Shown here: positions 25,692 through 34,053 of the stretch, piece by piece
How the letters are laid out: every line of letters starts with the position of its first letter
Position numbering within the stretch: the first letter of the stretch is position 1
Source: Coleofasciculus sp040219735
Lineage (GTDB): Bacteria > Cyanobacteriota > Cyanobacteriia > Cyanobacteriales > Coleofasciculaceae
Assembly: GCA_040219735.1 (NCBI GenBank)
Contig: JAVJRX010000036.1
Length of the DNA: 64,000 bases
Direction: 5' to 3' (one strand)
The notes under the pieces: generated by a model
The model's input: only the letters and a program-made list of their open reading frames with translations
What the model was told of the DNA's origin: nothing
Databases searched by the model: none
Position numbers and translations under genes: made by a program

Positions 25692-26228
25692 TTAGTCTGG
25701 ATACCAGAACATCCCTTTGATCCCTTCGGGATCGGACATAAATCCCATTTGCCGATAAAAATTGACCACCTGGGGATCAGCAAAGAGAGTGATATTACTG
25801 ATATCTTCACTGCGAAGTTTCTTGATTGTGTACTTCATTAACGCCTTACCCAGTCCCTTGCCTTGGAATTCGGGGTGAACCACCACATCCCAAATTGTGG
25901 CATTAAAGGCATGGTCGGACGTAGCCCGGGCAAAGCCAATCAGACGCCTAGTGTTCCCTCGCTGCTGCCACATAGACACCACCAGGAAACTGTGTTGAAT
26001 TGCTTTGCGAACTTTCCGCATGGGTCGTCGTGACCAACCCACGGCGTCGCAAAGCTCCTCTAACTCATACAGATCGAGTTCTCGCTCCGTACTAAAAAGG
26101 ATACGCTCATTATCAGCGCGATCGCCAGAGCCTGGAGACTCGCTTAGATTTGAAACGGCATCCCCTTCCAATTTCGTCGATGTAGAAGCAGTGTCAGCAC
26201 TGCCAAAAAAGCTCTTCCAAAAACCCAT
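25692..26228 (-). CDS. GNAT family N-acetyltransferase (plastid-type)
   Basis: Protein of 178 residues: a low-complexity polar N-terminus (about 1-45), then a GNAT domain with IGFARATSDHAFNATIWDVVVHPEFQGKGLGKALM, where QGKGLG is the acetyl-CoA loop, and VNFYRQMGF at the C-terminal end. This resembles cyanobacterial relatives of plastid GNAT acetyltransferases. Substrate unknown. It lies 60 bases after tRNA-Pro on the same strand. Paralogue of the gene at 18973. Confidence 0.87.
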   Translation of the reverse strand: MGFWKSFFGSADTASTSTKLEGDAVSNLSESPGSGDRADNERILFSTERELDLYELEELCDAVGWSRRPMRKVRKAIQHSFLVVSMWQQRGNTRRLIGFARATSDHAFNATIWDVVVHPEFQGKGLGKALMKYTIKKLRSEDISNITLFADPQVVNFYRQMGFMSDPEGIKGMFWYPD

Positions 26229-26973
26229 GCCGGTGTGGCTATAGCATTTTATACTGGTATTCGTTACATAAAACTTATTCTCAGCTACTTACAACTAGAC
26301 ATATCTAGCTGGGTAACTTGCTGGGTAACTTGATGGTTATTCAAAAGTTTGACGTTTTGAACTTTAAGGACTTACGGGTACCATAGAATCCCGCCACACG
26401 ACAAAAACTGCTCAACCAGTATGCTTTGTCGTTTTGTCTATTCCATCTACAAGAAGCTACATGGGTTGAGTCGTAACAACAACTTGTAGAGGTTTTGACC
26501 AATGGAATAGCCAAGCCATACAACAAGTGGAAACGTTCCACTTGTTCAACTTTATCACATAAAGTGTCGGAGAAGTTAGTTGTCATGCATAAGTTTTTTC
26601 TTGACTTTTGGTAGGACAACTTTCAACTGACATGCTTATCGTACCACAATTGGATTGAGATGCTCCTATCACCGTTATGACCTTATAACCCCTGGCGCTT
26701 AGGGTCACAGTACCCCAAAGCTTCTAACTAGAGCTTATCCTAACCCCCAGTTCCCAGCATGTTTGGCTAGTGCCGTCCTTCAACGATGCCACTTTATTTC
26801 TACGGCTCAGTGGCAAATTGTGACTCAGGGCAAGACCTTCTTTAGCTAGACTGAGGCTATTGTGCCGAATTTGTGAGAGATTAACCAGATACGGCAGGTT
26901 TTTGCCTTGAGGCTGAGCTTGCTGGTCTATCCCAAAAGCTTTTTACCAAAGCGAACGCCTTTTCCCCCTACTT
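26229..26973. other. Intergenic region without supported gene
   Basis: 745 bases. A minus-strand ORF (26341-26619) has no recognisable protein character. Short repeats such as two GCTGGGTAACTTG copies near 26308-26332 are visible. No RNA gene identified. Confidence 0.4.
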
Positions 26974-27699
26974 ATGGCTGCGGGTCTGAAATCATCAACA
27001 CTAGAACTGCTAAAGCGCTTCAACCGGGCGTTTCCGGAATTTTACGAGCAGTTTGTCAGTAGTGAGATCCAATTGCAAAACCTTCGGCTAGCTTATAAAC
27101 TCTACAAAACTCGGCGCGTCGTCATTGAGATCAAACCCGAAGGCTCGAAAAGCGCCCTACATTTTGCCTACCGCAACCAGTCTTTTCTCCTCAGTGATAT
27201 TTTTGGGGTTTTAGCTGCCTATGGATTGACAATTCACAGCCTGAGTCTTCATGGTCAAATCAGTCCCCCCATGCTGGTGTTCATCAAGCTAGTGGTATCC
27301 CGTGGTAGCAAAGCTTTGACCCCCAAAACCGCCGATAACGTCTGCCGTGCCATTCGGGAGGCGCTGGCAGGACGTTTTGAAGTTGAAGAAATGCTAGCAG
27401 TGGAATTTAATCTGGATGCTGGCTTAGAACAAGTAGAAACTGAGTTCTATGTAGACCCAGTATTTCATCTACCCGCCCTGTTAATTGAAGCCGATAACCA
27501 GCCAGGATTGTTTTATAAGGTAATGTATGCTGTTTGGCAAGAAGACTTACTCGTCGTCAACGCTAACTTACTTGTCTGGCGTGGACGTACCCGCCTCATT
27601 CTCTACTTGCTCGGTCCCAATGAAAACTTGATTCCCGAATATTTGGGTCAAAAAATTGCCGAAAGTGTCCGACAGCGATTATTAGGGCGTCGGTTTTGA
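26974..27699 (+). CDS. Protein with two ACT-like domains (conserved in cyanobacteria)
   Basis: Protein of 241 residues. Two segments look like ACT beta-alpha-beta units: NQSFLLSDIFGVLAAYGLTIHSLSLHG (about 68-95) and ADNQPGLFYKVMYAVWQEDLLVVNANLLVWRGRTRLILYLLGP (about 173-215). The pattern resembles the C-terminal ACT domains of GlnD-type proteins, but no nucleotidyltransferase domain is present. An amino-acid or small-ligand sensor role is an inference. It precedes the alpha/beta hydrolase gene by 86 bases on the same strand. Confidence 0.6.
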   Translation: MAAGLKSSTLELLKRFNRAFPEFYEQFVSSEIQLQNLRLAYKLYKTRRVVIEIKPEGSKSALHFAYRNQSFLLSDIFGVLAAYGLTIHSLSLHGQISPPMLVFIKLVVSRGSKALTPKTADNVCRAIREALAGRFEVEEMLAVEFNLDAGLEQVETEFYVDPVFHLPALLIEADNQPGLFYKVMYAVWQEDLLVVNANLLVWRGRTRLILYLLGPNENLIPEYLGQKIAESVRQRLLGRRF

Positions 27700-27785
27700 G
27701 TTTTGAGTGGGATAAACTCTTTCCCCTACACCCCTACACTCCACACCCTTGAACACCTGTGCCAATTCTCGGATAGGATGGATGT

Positions 27786-28748
27786 ATGGCAACGATTGAG
27801 ATTCTTGGGGCTACCCACGCCTACGAATTAACGCCTCCCAAGGCATCCTCATCCCCAGTTTTGGTTTTTATCCACGGCTGGCTGTTAAGTCGTAACTATT
27901 GGCAACCACTGATTGACCGATTAGATGCTGATTATCAATGTTTAGTCTATGATTTGCGGGGATTTGGTGATTCTCAATCCCCAACTGATAAAACACCACA
28001 AACCGAATCGGCTTTTGGGGCTACTACTTCTGGCGGGGCGGGTGAGAACGATAATGCCACATTAACATCGGCAGACGTTAGCGCCACTGGTTTATCGACC
28101 AGTAACTATACCCTTGCTGCTTATGCCAGGGATTTGGGTATTCTATTGGAAAAGCTGGCAATCGATAACGCTTGGCTTATTGGTCACTCTCTGGGTGGCA
28201 GTATCGCCTTGTGGGGAGCCTCAGTGGCATCAGAACGGGTCAAAGGGGTGATTTGTCTGAATGCGGGGGGCGGCATTTATTTAAAAGAAGAGTTTGAACG
28301 ATTTCGGAATGTGGGTAAGCAGTTGGTCAAACGCCGCCCTCAGTGGTTGTGTTATCTGCCCTTGATTGATGTACTGTTTACACGGGTACAAGTGGCGCGT
28401 CCTCTGGCACGGCGTTGGGGACGGCAACGGGTCATTGATTTCGTTGTGGCTCACCCAGAAGCGGCACTGAGAAGTCTGTTGGATTCGACAACCGAGGCTG
28501 AGGTTCACCGTTTGCCTCAGGTGGTATCACAGCTTCAGCAGCCTGTTTATTTTTTGGCGGGTGCGAATGATACGATAATGGCACCAAAATATGTGCGCCA
28601 TCTGGCTAGCTTCCATAAGCTTTTTCAAAATGGGGGTGCCAATGTAATTGAAATTTCTAATTGTGGTCATCTGGCAATGGTGGAACAACCTGATATTGTG
28701 GATGCTCAAATTCGGAGAATTTTGGCTGAGTCTTTGAGTTTCTCGTAA
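27786..28748 (+). CDS. Alpha/beta hydrolase
   Basis: Serine hydrolase fold of 320 residues. Oxyanion segment FIHGWLLSRNYW near residue 28, nucleophile elbow GHSLGGS with Ser135, a likely catalytic Asp in AGANDTIM and His in ISNCGHLAMVEQP. Residues about 65-107 are a Ser/Thr/Gly-rich insertion without homologous look that lies between strand 4 and helix A. Substrate unknown. Confidence 0.87.
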   Translation: MATIEILGATHAYELTPPKASSSPVLVFIHGWLLSRNYWQPLIDRLDADYQCLVYDLRGFGDSQSPTDKTPQTESAFGATTSGGAGENDNATLTSADVSATGLSTSNYTLAAYARDLGILLEKLAIDNAWLIGHSLGGSIALWGASVASERVKGVICLNAGGGIYLKEEFERFRNVGKQLVKRRPQWLCYLPLIDVLFTRVQVARPLARRWGRQRVIDFVVAHPEAALRSLLDSTTEAEVHRLPQVVSQLQQPVYFLAGANDTIMAPKYVRHLASFHKLFQNGGANVIEISNCGHLAMVEQPDIVDAQIRRILAESLSFS

Positions 28749-28825
28749 TCAAAGCTCGTTCTGCCAACGGAATATTTCTACCACTTGCCCTACTGCACAT
28801 GATTGTCTTTCTGTCAATGCATAAG

Positions 28826-28905
28826 TCTTGACGTACCCACTGTGACATCCTCCCCCCGTGAATCGAAGATTACACAGGGGGTTTTATAGCTCCCCCAAGC
28901 CCCCA
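28826..28905. repeat. Possible IS200/IS605-type end remnant
   Basis: GACGTACCCACTGTGACATCC, followed by a C-run and a G-run (CCCCCCGTG...CACAGGGGG) that can pair, resembles the end of tnpB-type elements in cyanobacteria. No transposase is nearby, so this is either a solo end or a chance hairpin. Confidence 0.35.
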
Positions 28906-28917
28906 CTTTTTGATAAA

Positions 28918-28990
28918 CGAGCACGGAGGGATTTGAACCCCCGACACCCAGAACCGGAATCTGGTGCTCTATCCACTGAGCTACGCGCCC
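28918..28990 (-). tRNA. tRNA-Arg (CCG)
   Basis: 73-nt cloverleaf on the minus strand starting GGGCGCGTAGCTCAG, with anticodon stem CCAGA/TCTGG around a TTCCGGT loop (anticodon CCG), T-arm GGTTCAAATCC and discriminator G. Acceptor pairs include two G-U wobbles. Confidence 0.93.
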
Positions 28991-29535
28991 TTTTGTGCAG
29001 CGGCGTTCAGAAAGAAACACACTGGCACAAATCAGATTATAACTTCGATTTGGGAAAAACGGCAATCTGGCTAAAAGTGAGGGATTCTTGGGCTGAGCAT
29101 TGCCTGTTCAGGTCTCCCTTACTACTGGTCTTACTCATGTCTACGGTATACTCCGTACTCCTCAAGCGTGAATTTCCGACCGCCCGACGGTATACATACA
29201 GACTACCATTAGCCGTTTAATTTTGGTATCTACCGATAACCTCTCTTCATACCCGCCTTTCGTCATAAAAGGGAGATATAGGTAGCGAATGTTACCTCAA
29301 GCCGCTTTCCCTTTTGACTTTCCCAAATATTCTCCCTTTAGATAGATGCACATTCCCCTCTTCTTTGTGAAAAAGAACTTGTGTGTATGCTTTGTAATCC
29401 ATAGGGCAACCTAATACAGGTTCAGTACTAACTTGCCTATTATCAGGACTCGTTTGGTAAACTGCTGAAGTCAAAAAGCTAATTTGTTCCATCATCACCT
29501 GGAATCGTAAGTAAATTTATCTACTCAATATCATT
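28991..29535. other. Intergenic region with a repeat copy
   Basis: Contains the 29209-29265 inverted-repeat copy. A 68-codon minus-strand ORF at 29292-29498 is divergent from the gene at 29536 and cannot be supported by any recognisable motif. Nothing else seen. Confidence 0.4.
29209..29265. repeat. Interspersed repeat copy, left (inverted relative to 31455-31512)
   Basis: 57-nt segment beginning TTAGCCGTTTAATTTTGG that matches the reverse complement of 31455-31512 with few differences, sharing TACCGATAACC and ACCCGCC-TTCGTCA. A further partial copy lies at 31413-31440. The pair brackets about 2.2 kb. Confidence 0.75.
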
Positions 29536-29730
29536 ATGATGCTAGGACTTCTCGCTATTTACTTGTTAATCGCTGGATTATTTTGCCTAAACTGGTTAAA
29601 TGCATTCCAGAAAGAGACTGACTTATCGTCGGAGCAAAAATTCCGGTGTAGGATAGTTTTTGTCATTGCTACTGTTTTGTGGCCCCTTACCTTTCCAATT
29701 TCATATCTGGAAAACTGTTCGAGAGTTTAG
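29536..29730 (+). CDS. Small membrane protein, unknown function
   Basis: 64 residues with two hydrophobic segments (about 3-23 and 39-58) separated by a charged loop (QKETDLSSEQKFRCR). The layout with a C-terminal PISYLE resembles small hypothetical proteins common in cyanobacteria. The start MMLGLLA has a second ATG one codon later. Function unknown. Confidence 0.55.
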   Translation: MMLGLLAIYLLIAGLFCLNWLNAFQKETDLSSEQKFRCRIVFVIATVLWPLTFPISYLENCSRV

Positions 29731-29885
29731 TCACTAGAAAGAAAGAAAGCTTCAACAAGCTTTTTCCAAGCTGAAGAGAGAGTGGGCATCTTGCTCGCTT
29801 CATTGTTGGGGCACAGTGGGGCTGACTTTGCTCGAGTGCTCATGGCATCCTAAAACAAAGAGACAGTTAAGTTATGAGGTCAAGG

Positions 29886-31397
29886 ATGTCAGAAGCGTCA
29901 GCACAAAAGCGGATAGTCGTCGTTGGTGCAGGATGGGCAGGTTTAGGTGCGACTCATCATCTTGCCCAACAAGGCTACGATGTTACTCTTCTAGAAGCAG
30001 CACCCTATGCCGGTGGATTAGTGGCTGGATGGAAAACCTCTGGCGGACGTTCAGTCGAAGGGGGTATTCATGGGTTCTGGTATCCCTATCGCAATATCTT
30101 TCGTCTGGTTAACGAATTAGGGCTTAAACCATTCACTCGCTTTACCTATTCCTCCCAATATTCTCCGGCTGGATTAGAAGTCGAATCGCCCCTGTTTCAA
30201 AATGAATTCCCGCTTCCTACCCCATTGGGTACTTTTGTGTATCCCAAGTTTAGACGCTTACCTCTAATTGACAGGCTTTCGGCTTTGCCTCTTCTCTATG
30301 CTCTGATTGATTTTGATAATTCTGATCAAGCGTGGCGACGTTATGATAAGGTAACCGCCCGCGAACTATTTAAACAGTTTGGTGTTTCTGCCCGACTGTA
30401 TCAAGATTCCTTTGAACCGATGCTATTGGTGGGGTTATTTGCCCCTGGCGAGCAATGTTCAGCAGCCGCCGCCCTGGGAATGCTTTATTACTTCATTTTG
30501 GCTCACCAACCCAATTTTGATGTCGTCTGGTGTCGAGGAACGGTAGCAGAAATGATTTTTAACCCCTGGGTGGAGCGGATTGAGAAAGCTGGGGGACGAG
30601 TGCTGACGAATAAGCGGGTGAATGATATTCTCTTGGACGATAGGGGTAAGGCGAAAGCGGTTGTCTGTGGAGAGGAAGTCTTTGAAGCCGATGCGGTGAT
30701 TTTTGCCGTTAGTGTTAATGGCATGAAAAAAATTGTTAGTGCGAGTACGGACTTACAACCTTATCCTGAATTCCGGAATTTGAGAAACTTAGGGGCAATT
30801 GATGTCTTGGCAACCCGGTTGTGGTTTGACCGAAAAGTTATTCTGCGGAATCCTTCTAATGCTTGTTTTGGCTTTGATCCGACGACAGGGTGGACATTTT
30901 TCGATTTGAATGCGCTGCATGATGAATATGCATATCAATCGGGAAGTGTAATTGAAGCAGATTTTTATCATGCTAATCAATTATTACCCATGAGTGATGA
31001 GCAAATTGTGGCAAAGGTTCATCGAGATTTAGCCACTTGTGTGCCAGAGTTTCGTGATGCCAAGGTTATTGATAGCAGCGTGATTCGTGTACCGCAAGGG
31101 GTAACGCATTTTGCACCGGGAAGTTATCAGTATTTGCTGCCAGCGACAAGTTCGATTGATAATGTTTTTATGAGTGGGGATTGGATTGTGACCAAGCACG
31201 GTTCTTGGTCACAAGAGAAGGCGTATGTGACGGGTTTAGAGGCGGCAAATTTAGTAATTGACTGTTTTGGGTATGGAAATAAGGCAACGATTATTCCGGT
31301 TGAACCCGATGAACCTCATATTCAAGTAGGGCGGATGATTAATAAAATGGTGCGGGATTGGGGGAAGACAGTATTACCTGATTTTTGGTTGCCTTAG
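29886..31397 (+). CDS. FAD-dependent oxidoreductase, phytoene-desaturase/amine-oxidase-like
   Basis: About 503 residues. N-terminal dinucleotide-binding motif VVVGAGWAGLGATHHLAQQGYDVTLLEA, followed by the GGLVAGWKTSGGRSVEGGIHGFWYPYRN segment typical of carotenoid-desaturase-like flavoenzymes. A C-terminal FAD contact is seen in NVFMSGDWI and SQEKAYVTGLEAANLV. Reaction and substrate are not determined; a role in carotenoid or quinone metabolism is possible. GAGG lies six bases upstream of the ATG at 29886, which is favoured over the ATG at 29874. A terminator-like hairpin follows. Confidence 0.85.
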   Translation: MSEASAQKRIVVVGAGWAGLGATHHLAQQGYDVTLLEAAPYAGGLVAGWKTSGGRSVEGGIHGFWYPYRNIFRLVNELGLKPFTRFTYSSQYSPAGLEVESPLFQNEFPLPTPLGTFVYPKFRRLPLIDRLSALPLLYALIDFDNSDQAWRRYDKVTARELFKQFGVSARLYQDSFEPMLLVGLFAPGEQCSAAAALGMLYYFILAHQPNFDVVWCRGTVAEMIFNPWVERIEKAGGRVLTNKRVNDILLDDRGKAKAVVCGEEVFEADAVIFAVSVNGMKKIVSASTDLQPYPEFRNLRNLGAIDVLATRLWFDRKVILRNPSNACFGFDPTTGWTFFDLNALHDEYAYQSGSVIEADFYHANQLLPMSDEQIVAKVHRDLATCVPEFRDAKVIDSSVIRVPQGVTHFAPGSYQYLLPATSSIDNVFMSGDWIVTKHGSWSQEKAYVTGLEAANLVIDCFGYGNKATIIPVEPDEPHIQVGRMINKMVRDWGKTVLPDFWLP

Positions 31398-31437
31398 TTT
31401 TTGAGCTGGAGACGGTAGATAGCAAAATTAAACGGTT

Positions 31438-31472
31438 AAACCCACCTTTACAATTGACGAAGGGCGGGTTTT
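31438..31472 (+). terminator. Terminator-like hairpin after the FAD oxidoreductase gene
   Basis: AAACCCACCTTT pairs with AAGGGCGGGTTT (one mismatch, one wobble) around a 10-base loop, followed by TTTG. It lies 40 bases after the stop and partly coincides with the interspersed repeat. Confidence 0.6.
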
Positions 31473-31512
31473 GTTGAAAGGTTATCGGTAAATACCAAAG
31501 TTAAGCGGCTAA
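31455..31512. repeat. Interspersed repeat copy, right (inverted relative to 29209-29265)
   Basis: Reverse complement matches 29209-29265 closely. An extra partial copy of its first 28 bases lies at 31413-31440 in the same orientation as this copy. These sequences overlap the hairpin after the FAD oxidoreductase gene. Confidence 0.75.
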
Positions 31513-31552
31513 AGGGAGCCCTGACAATTGACAGACGTGCCATGGCAAGTCT

Positions 31553-32584
31553 TTACATAAATGAATTCTGCCGAATATATTGTAAAATACCCTGTGCGAT
31601 CGCGCTTGCCATTTGGCTGTGGTATTCTGGTGTCGCTAGTCGTGGGTTATCCTCTCGTCCAGTAACGAAACCGACTTCCACGAGGACAGCAGGGATATGA
31701 TTATTACGCAAGACGTAAAATCGGGCTTGTTTCACGCCGCGATCGCGAATCGGAATTGTCTGTAAAATACTACTATGAATGGTTTGAGCCAGACGCTGAC
31801 CATTAGAGTAATAATAGGTTTCTAATCCATTCACATCAGGACGGCGACCAATAGCATTAGCATGAATACTTACAAATAAGTCCGCTTGGGCTTGTTTTGC
31901 CATCTCGACGCGCGGTGCTAAGTCTACAAAATAATCGCTGGTTCGGGTGAGAATGACTTGAATGCCTTGTTGCTGTAAAATAGCAGCAACTTGTTGAGAA
32001 ATGGGCAAAATCACATCCTTTTCCCGCAACCCATTTAACCCAATCGCACCGGGATCTTTTCCCCCATGTCCGGGATCAATCATAACCACAATGCGGCGGT
32101 TAGGAACTTGGGAACTATTAAATGGAGGATTGCTAGTTATAGGCGGTATGACAGGATTTTGCGGCGGTAGAGGGGTTTGTGTCGTTAACTCAATAACTCG
32201 TTGCGGTGGCGGTAACTGCACTGTCCACATCCGAGGGGAGAATCCTTTGAATAGAACCTGTTGGGGATTAATCGTATAACCCGGATTAAATTCAATCACC
32301 AAGCGCGTGGTTTGGGAGTTCAATTGACCAACACGCACCGCCCGAACTGCGCCACCGACTAACTGTTCTAATTTGGAGTTCTCCAGCAGGATACCGGGTA
32401 AATCAATCACCAGGCGGTTGGGATTAGCAAAAAATTGTCCAGTGGGTTGCACCCCTTCATCTGTCGTAAAGACGAGTTGATTTTGATTCACATCAAAGCG
32501 CCAGGAAAGCAATCTCGCCGCTTGCGCTGGAAAGGAGAGCAAAAAAAAGCCGAGAAAACTGGGAAGTAGCCAGTGCAGTTTCAC
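31553..32584 (-). CDS. amiC: N-acetylmuramoyl-L-alanine amidase with AMIN domain
   Basis: Periplasmic peptidoglycan amidase that cleaves the bond between MurNAc and L-Ala during septum splitting and, in filamentous species, septal junction formation. The 343-residue product has a signal peptide (1-23, ending AQAA), an AMIN domain (about 25-125) and an Amidase_3 domain (about 165-340). Zn and catalytic features are MIDPGHGGKDPGAIG, FVSIHANAIG and AVLVEVGFVTGREDN. A proline-rich linker joins the domains. The symbol amiC is by domain type, and other amidase paralogues exist. Confidence 0.9.
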   Translation of the reverse strand: MKLHWLLPSFLGFFLLSFPAQAARLLSWRFDVNQNQLVFTTDEGVQPTGQFFANPNRLVIDLPGILLENSKLEQLVGGAVRAVRVGQLNSQTTRLVIEFNPGYTINPQQVLFKGFSPRMWTVQLPPPQRVIELTTQTPLPPQNPVIPPITSNPPFNSSQVPNRRIVVMIDPGHGGKDPGAIGLNGLREKDVILPISQQVAAILQQQGIQVILTRTSDYFVDLAPRVEMAKQAQADLFVSIHANAIGRRPDVNGLETYYYSNGQRLAQTIHSSILQTIPIRDRGVKQARFYVLRNNHIPAVLVEVGFVTGREDNPRLATPEYHSQMASAIAQGILQYIRQNSFM

Positions 32585-32941
32585 TGTTAAAGTTCCTCAA
32601 GACAGGGGACGGGGATTAATACTGCAAGGGATAGGGGAGCAGAGGGAGCAGAGGGAGCCGAGGGAGCTGGGGGAGCTGGGGAAGAAGAAATTACATTTAG
32701 AGCTTATCCGAGTAGTATTGGGATGGGGATCATGTTCCAGACGCGCCATGGCTCATCTGAGATATAGTATCTAGCATTCTTTTGTTGCATGGGAGTAAAC
32801 GTAGCTTCCTCGATTTTAGACGGGGGATATTGGATTGTCTCGCACCTGATGGAGTTGAACGTATCGCGGTTCTTGATGTTAATCATTTACAATTGAGAGA
32901 CTTTTCTATCAGGATAATTCCCCCTGATGTCTAACGAACTG
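32585..32941. other. Intergenic region upstream of the amidase gene
   Basis: Holds the 9-nt array, then a CAGACGCGCCATGGCTCATCTG palindrome at 32738-32759, one of a dispersed family. No supported gene. Confidence 0.4.
32635..32684. repeat. 9-nt tandem repeat GGGAGCAGA type
   Basis: Five or so units of GGGAGCAGA/GGGAGCCGA/GGGAGCTGG. The same 9-nt unit in opposite orientation makes up the array at 39307-39400. Confidence 0.7.
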
Positions 32942-33229
32942 CTATCTGACGTGTGCCAAGCTTCCCAAATCGTCTCGCTGTTTTGCCCAGACAGAACGTA
33001 GGTATTCGACAACGGTTTGAGTATAATTAAATTTTTGGCATTCTTGTCGAATCCACAATCCTAGCTGCCATAGTTCGTCCAAGGTTGTGGTTTTTTGAAT
33101 TAAGGCAATTATTGCCTCAATCCAGAGTTTTAGTTTTCGATAACTGATAAATTGCCCACCTTTGTCGCGGCGATGAACAAAAATAACATTGATAGTGGTG
33201 TTGTCTGAGAAGGGCGCACAGTTTTTCAC
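32942..33229 (-). CDS. Small hypothetical protein, possibly frameshifted
   Basis: 95-residue frame whose second half (YRKLKLWIEAIIALIQKTTTLDELWQLGLWIRQECQKFNYTQTVVEYLRSVWAKQ) is helical, Trp-rich and looks like a genuine protein. The first 28 residues look unlike it. In another frame an ATG at 33266 gives MKHTDWLRLQTEGEKLCALLRQ, which looks like the natural N-terminus. A single-base frame change would join the two. It could therefore be a frameshifted gene of about 107 codons. Function unknown. Divergent from the XRE regulator at 33393. Confidence 0.5.
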   Translation of the reverse strand: MKNCAPFSDNTTINVIFVHRRDKGGQFISYRKLKLWIEAIIALIQKTTTLDELWQLGLWIRQECQKFNYTQTVVEYLRSVWAKQRDDLGSLAHVR

Positions 33230-33392
33230 CTTCGGTTTGAAGGCGTAGCCAGTCAGTATGTTTCATGGAATTTTATGGTGAAAAGAACGAACAGATGGAA
33301 GGGCAGTTAGAATATTCTCTGCCCTCTATGGTTTTTTGGATTATGACCAGTAAAGCATAACTAGCCATGCATTACTAGTCATAACTTACAAT

Positions 33393-33632
33393 ATGCCCCA
33401 AGAAAGTGGAAAGCGTCTCACACCAGCGGATTTGCGTCAGCGTACAGGTTTGACTCAGGTGAATTTTGCGATATCGATTGGAAAAAGTCCTTCAACCATT
33501 GCCAAATGGGAAGCTCGAACGTCTCTACCGCGAGGCACACCGTCTGAAATCAAGCGTTTGTGTCAGGCTTATCAATGCACTCTCGATGAACTGATTGAGG
33601 CATTTGAGGGGATTGATGTCGAGTCAGGGTAG
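33393..33632 (+). CDS. XRE-type helix-turn-helix regulator
   Basis: 79-residue DNA-binding protein, essentially one HTH domain: LRQRTGLTQVNFAISIGKSPSTIAKWEARTSLPRG with the typical recognition helix (SPSTIAKWE). The remainder is a short helical extension. Divergent from the gene at 32942-33229, with 163 bases between starts, so it may control that gene and itself. Confidence 0.82.
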   Translation: MPQESGKRLTPADLRQRTGLTQVNFAISIGKSPSTIAKWEARTSLPRGTPSEIKRLCQAYQCTLDELIEAFEGIDVESG

Positions 33633-34053
33633 CATCTGATTGAACATGAAATGGAGGTCGAATGGCACGCTCAGATGAGGCTGGTGGGCATTGCCCACCC
33701 TACTACACTGGCAAGCTTAAAACGTTGGTCAATTATTTTCGCCAAACCCTTATGAGAGTAGCTATCCAGAAAAATTTTACCCACAATTTTAACCTTGCCG
33801 ATGTACTACAGAATATAACGGGTTTGGACGATCCAAAAATGCACGCTTTTCAGTGCCATTGAACTTAAATCAGTTGGGCATCAGCACGAAAGCGGATAGG
33901 AAAATTAAAAGGTAATTGTCTATCATTGAGTTCCGCCTAACCCATCCTACTGGCTGGGAATATCGTTAACGTTAACCTCCTAACCATTGCCATTGGAGTT
34001 CCCTCCTTCCTCCTTCCTCCCCTTGATAAGGGGAGGGTTAGGGTGGAGTCAGA
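33633..34053. other. Intergenic region with two hairpin repeats
   Basis: GGTGGGCATTGCCCACC palindrome at 33683-33699 and CCTCCCCTTGATAAGGGGAGG at 34016-34036 (9-bp perfect stem, 3-nt loop). The second lies just after the histidine-kinase stop. No gene supported. Confidence 0.5.

Noticed and set aside
26341..26619. 92-codon minus-strand ORF in the 26.2-27.0 kb spacer
   Set aside because: Composition resembles non-coding sequence and no motif or partner is visible.
29292..29498. 68-codon minus-strand ORF divergent from the small membrane protein gene
   Set aside because: No motif and no ribosome-binding site; cannot be told from chance.
32704..32886. 60-codon minus-strand ORF upstream of the amidase
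   Set aside because: Crosses a dispersed palindrome; the translation shows no protein character.
33662..33862. 66-codon plus-strand ORF
   Set aside because: Starts inside a hairpin repeat and has no family resemblance.
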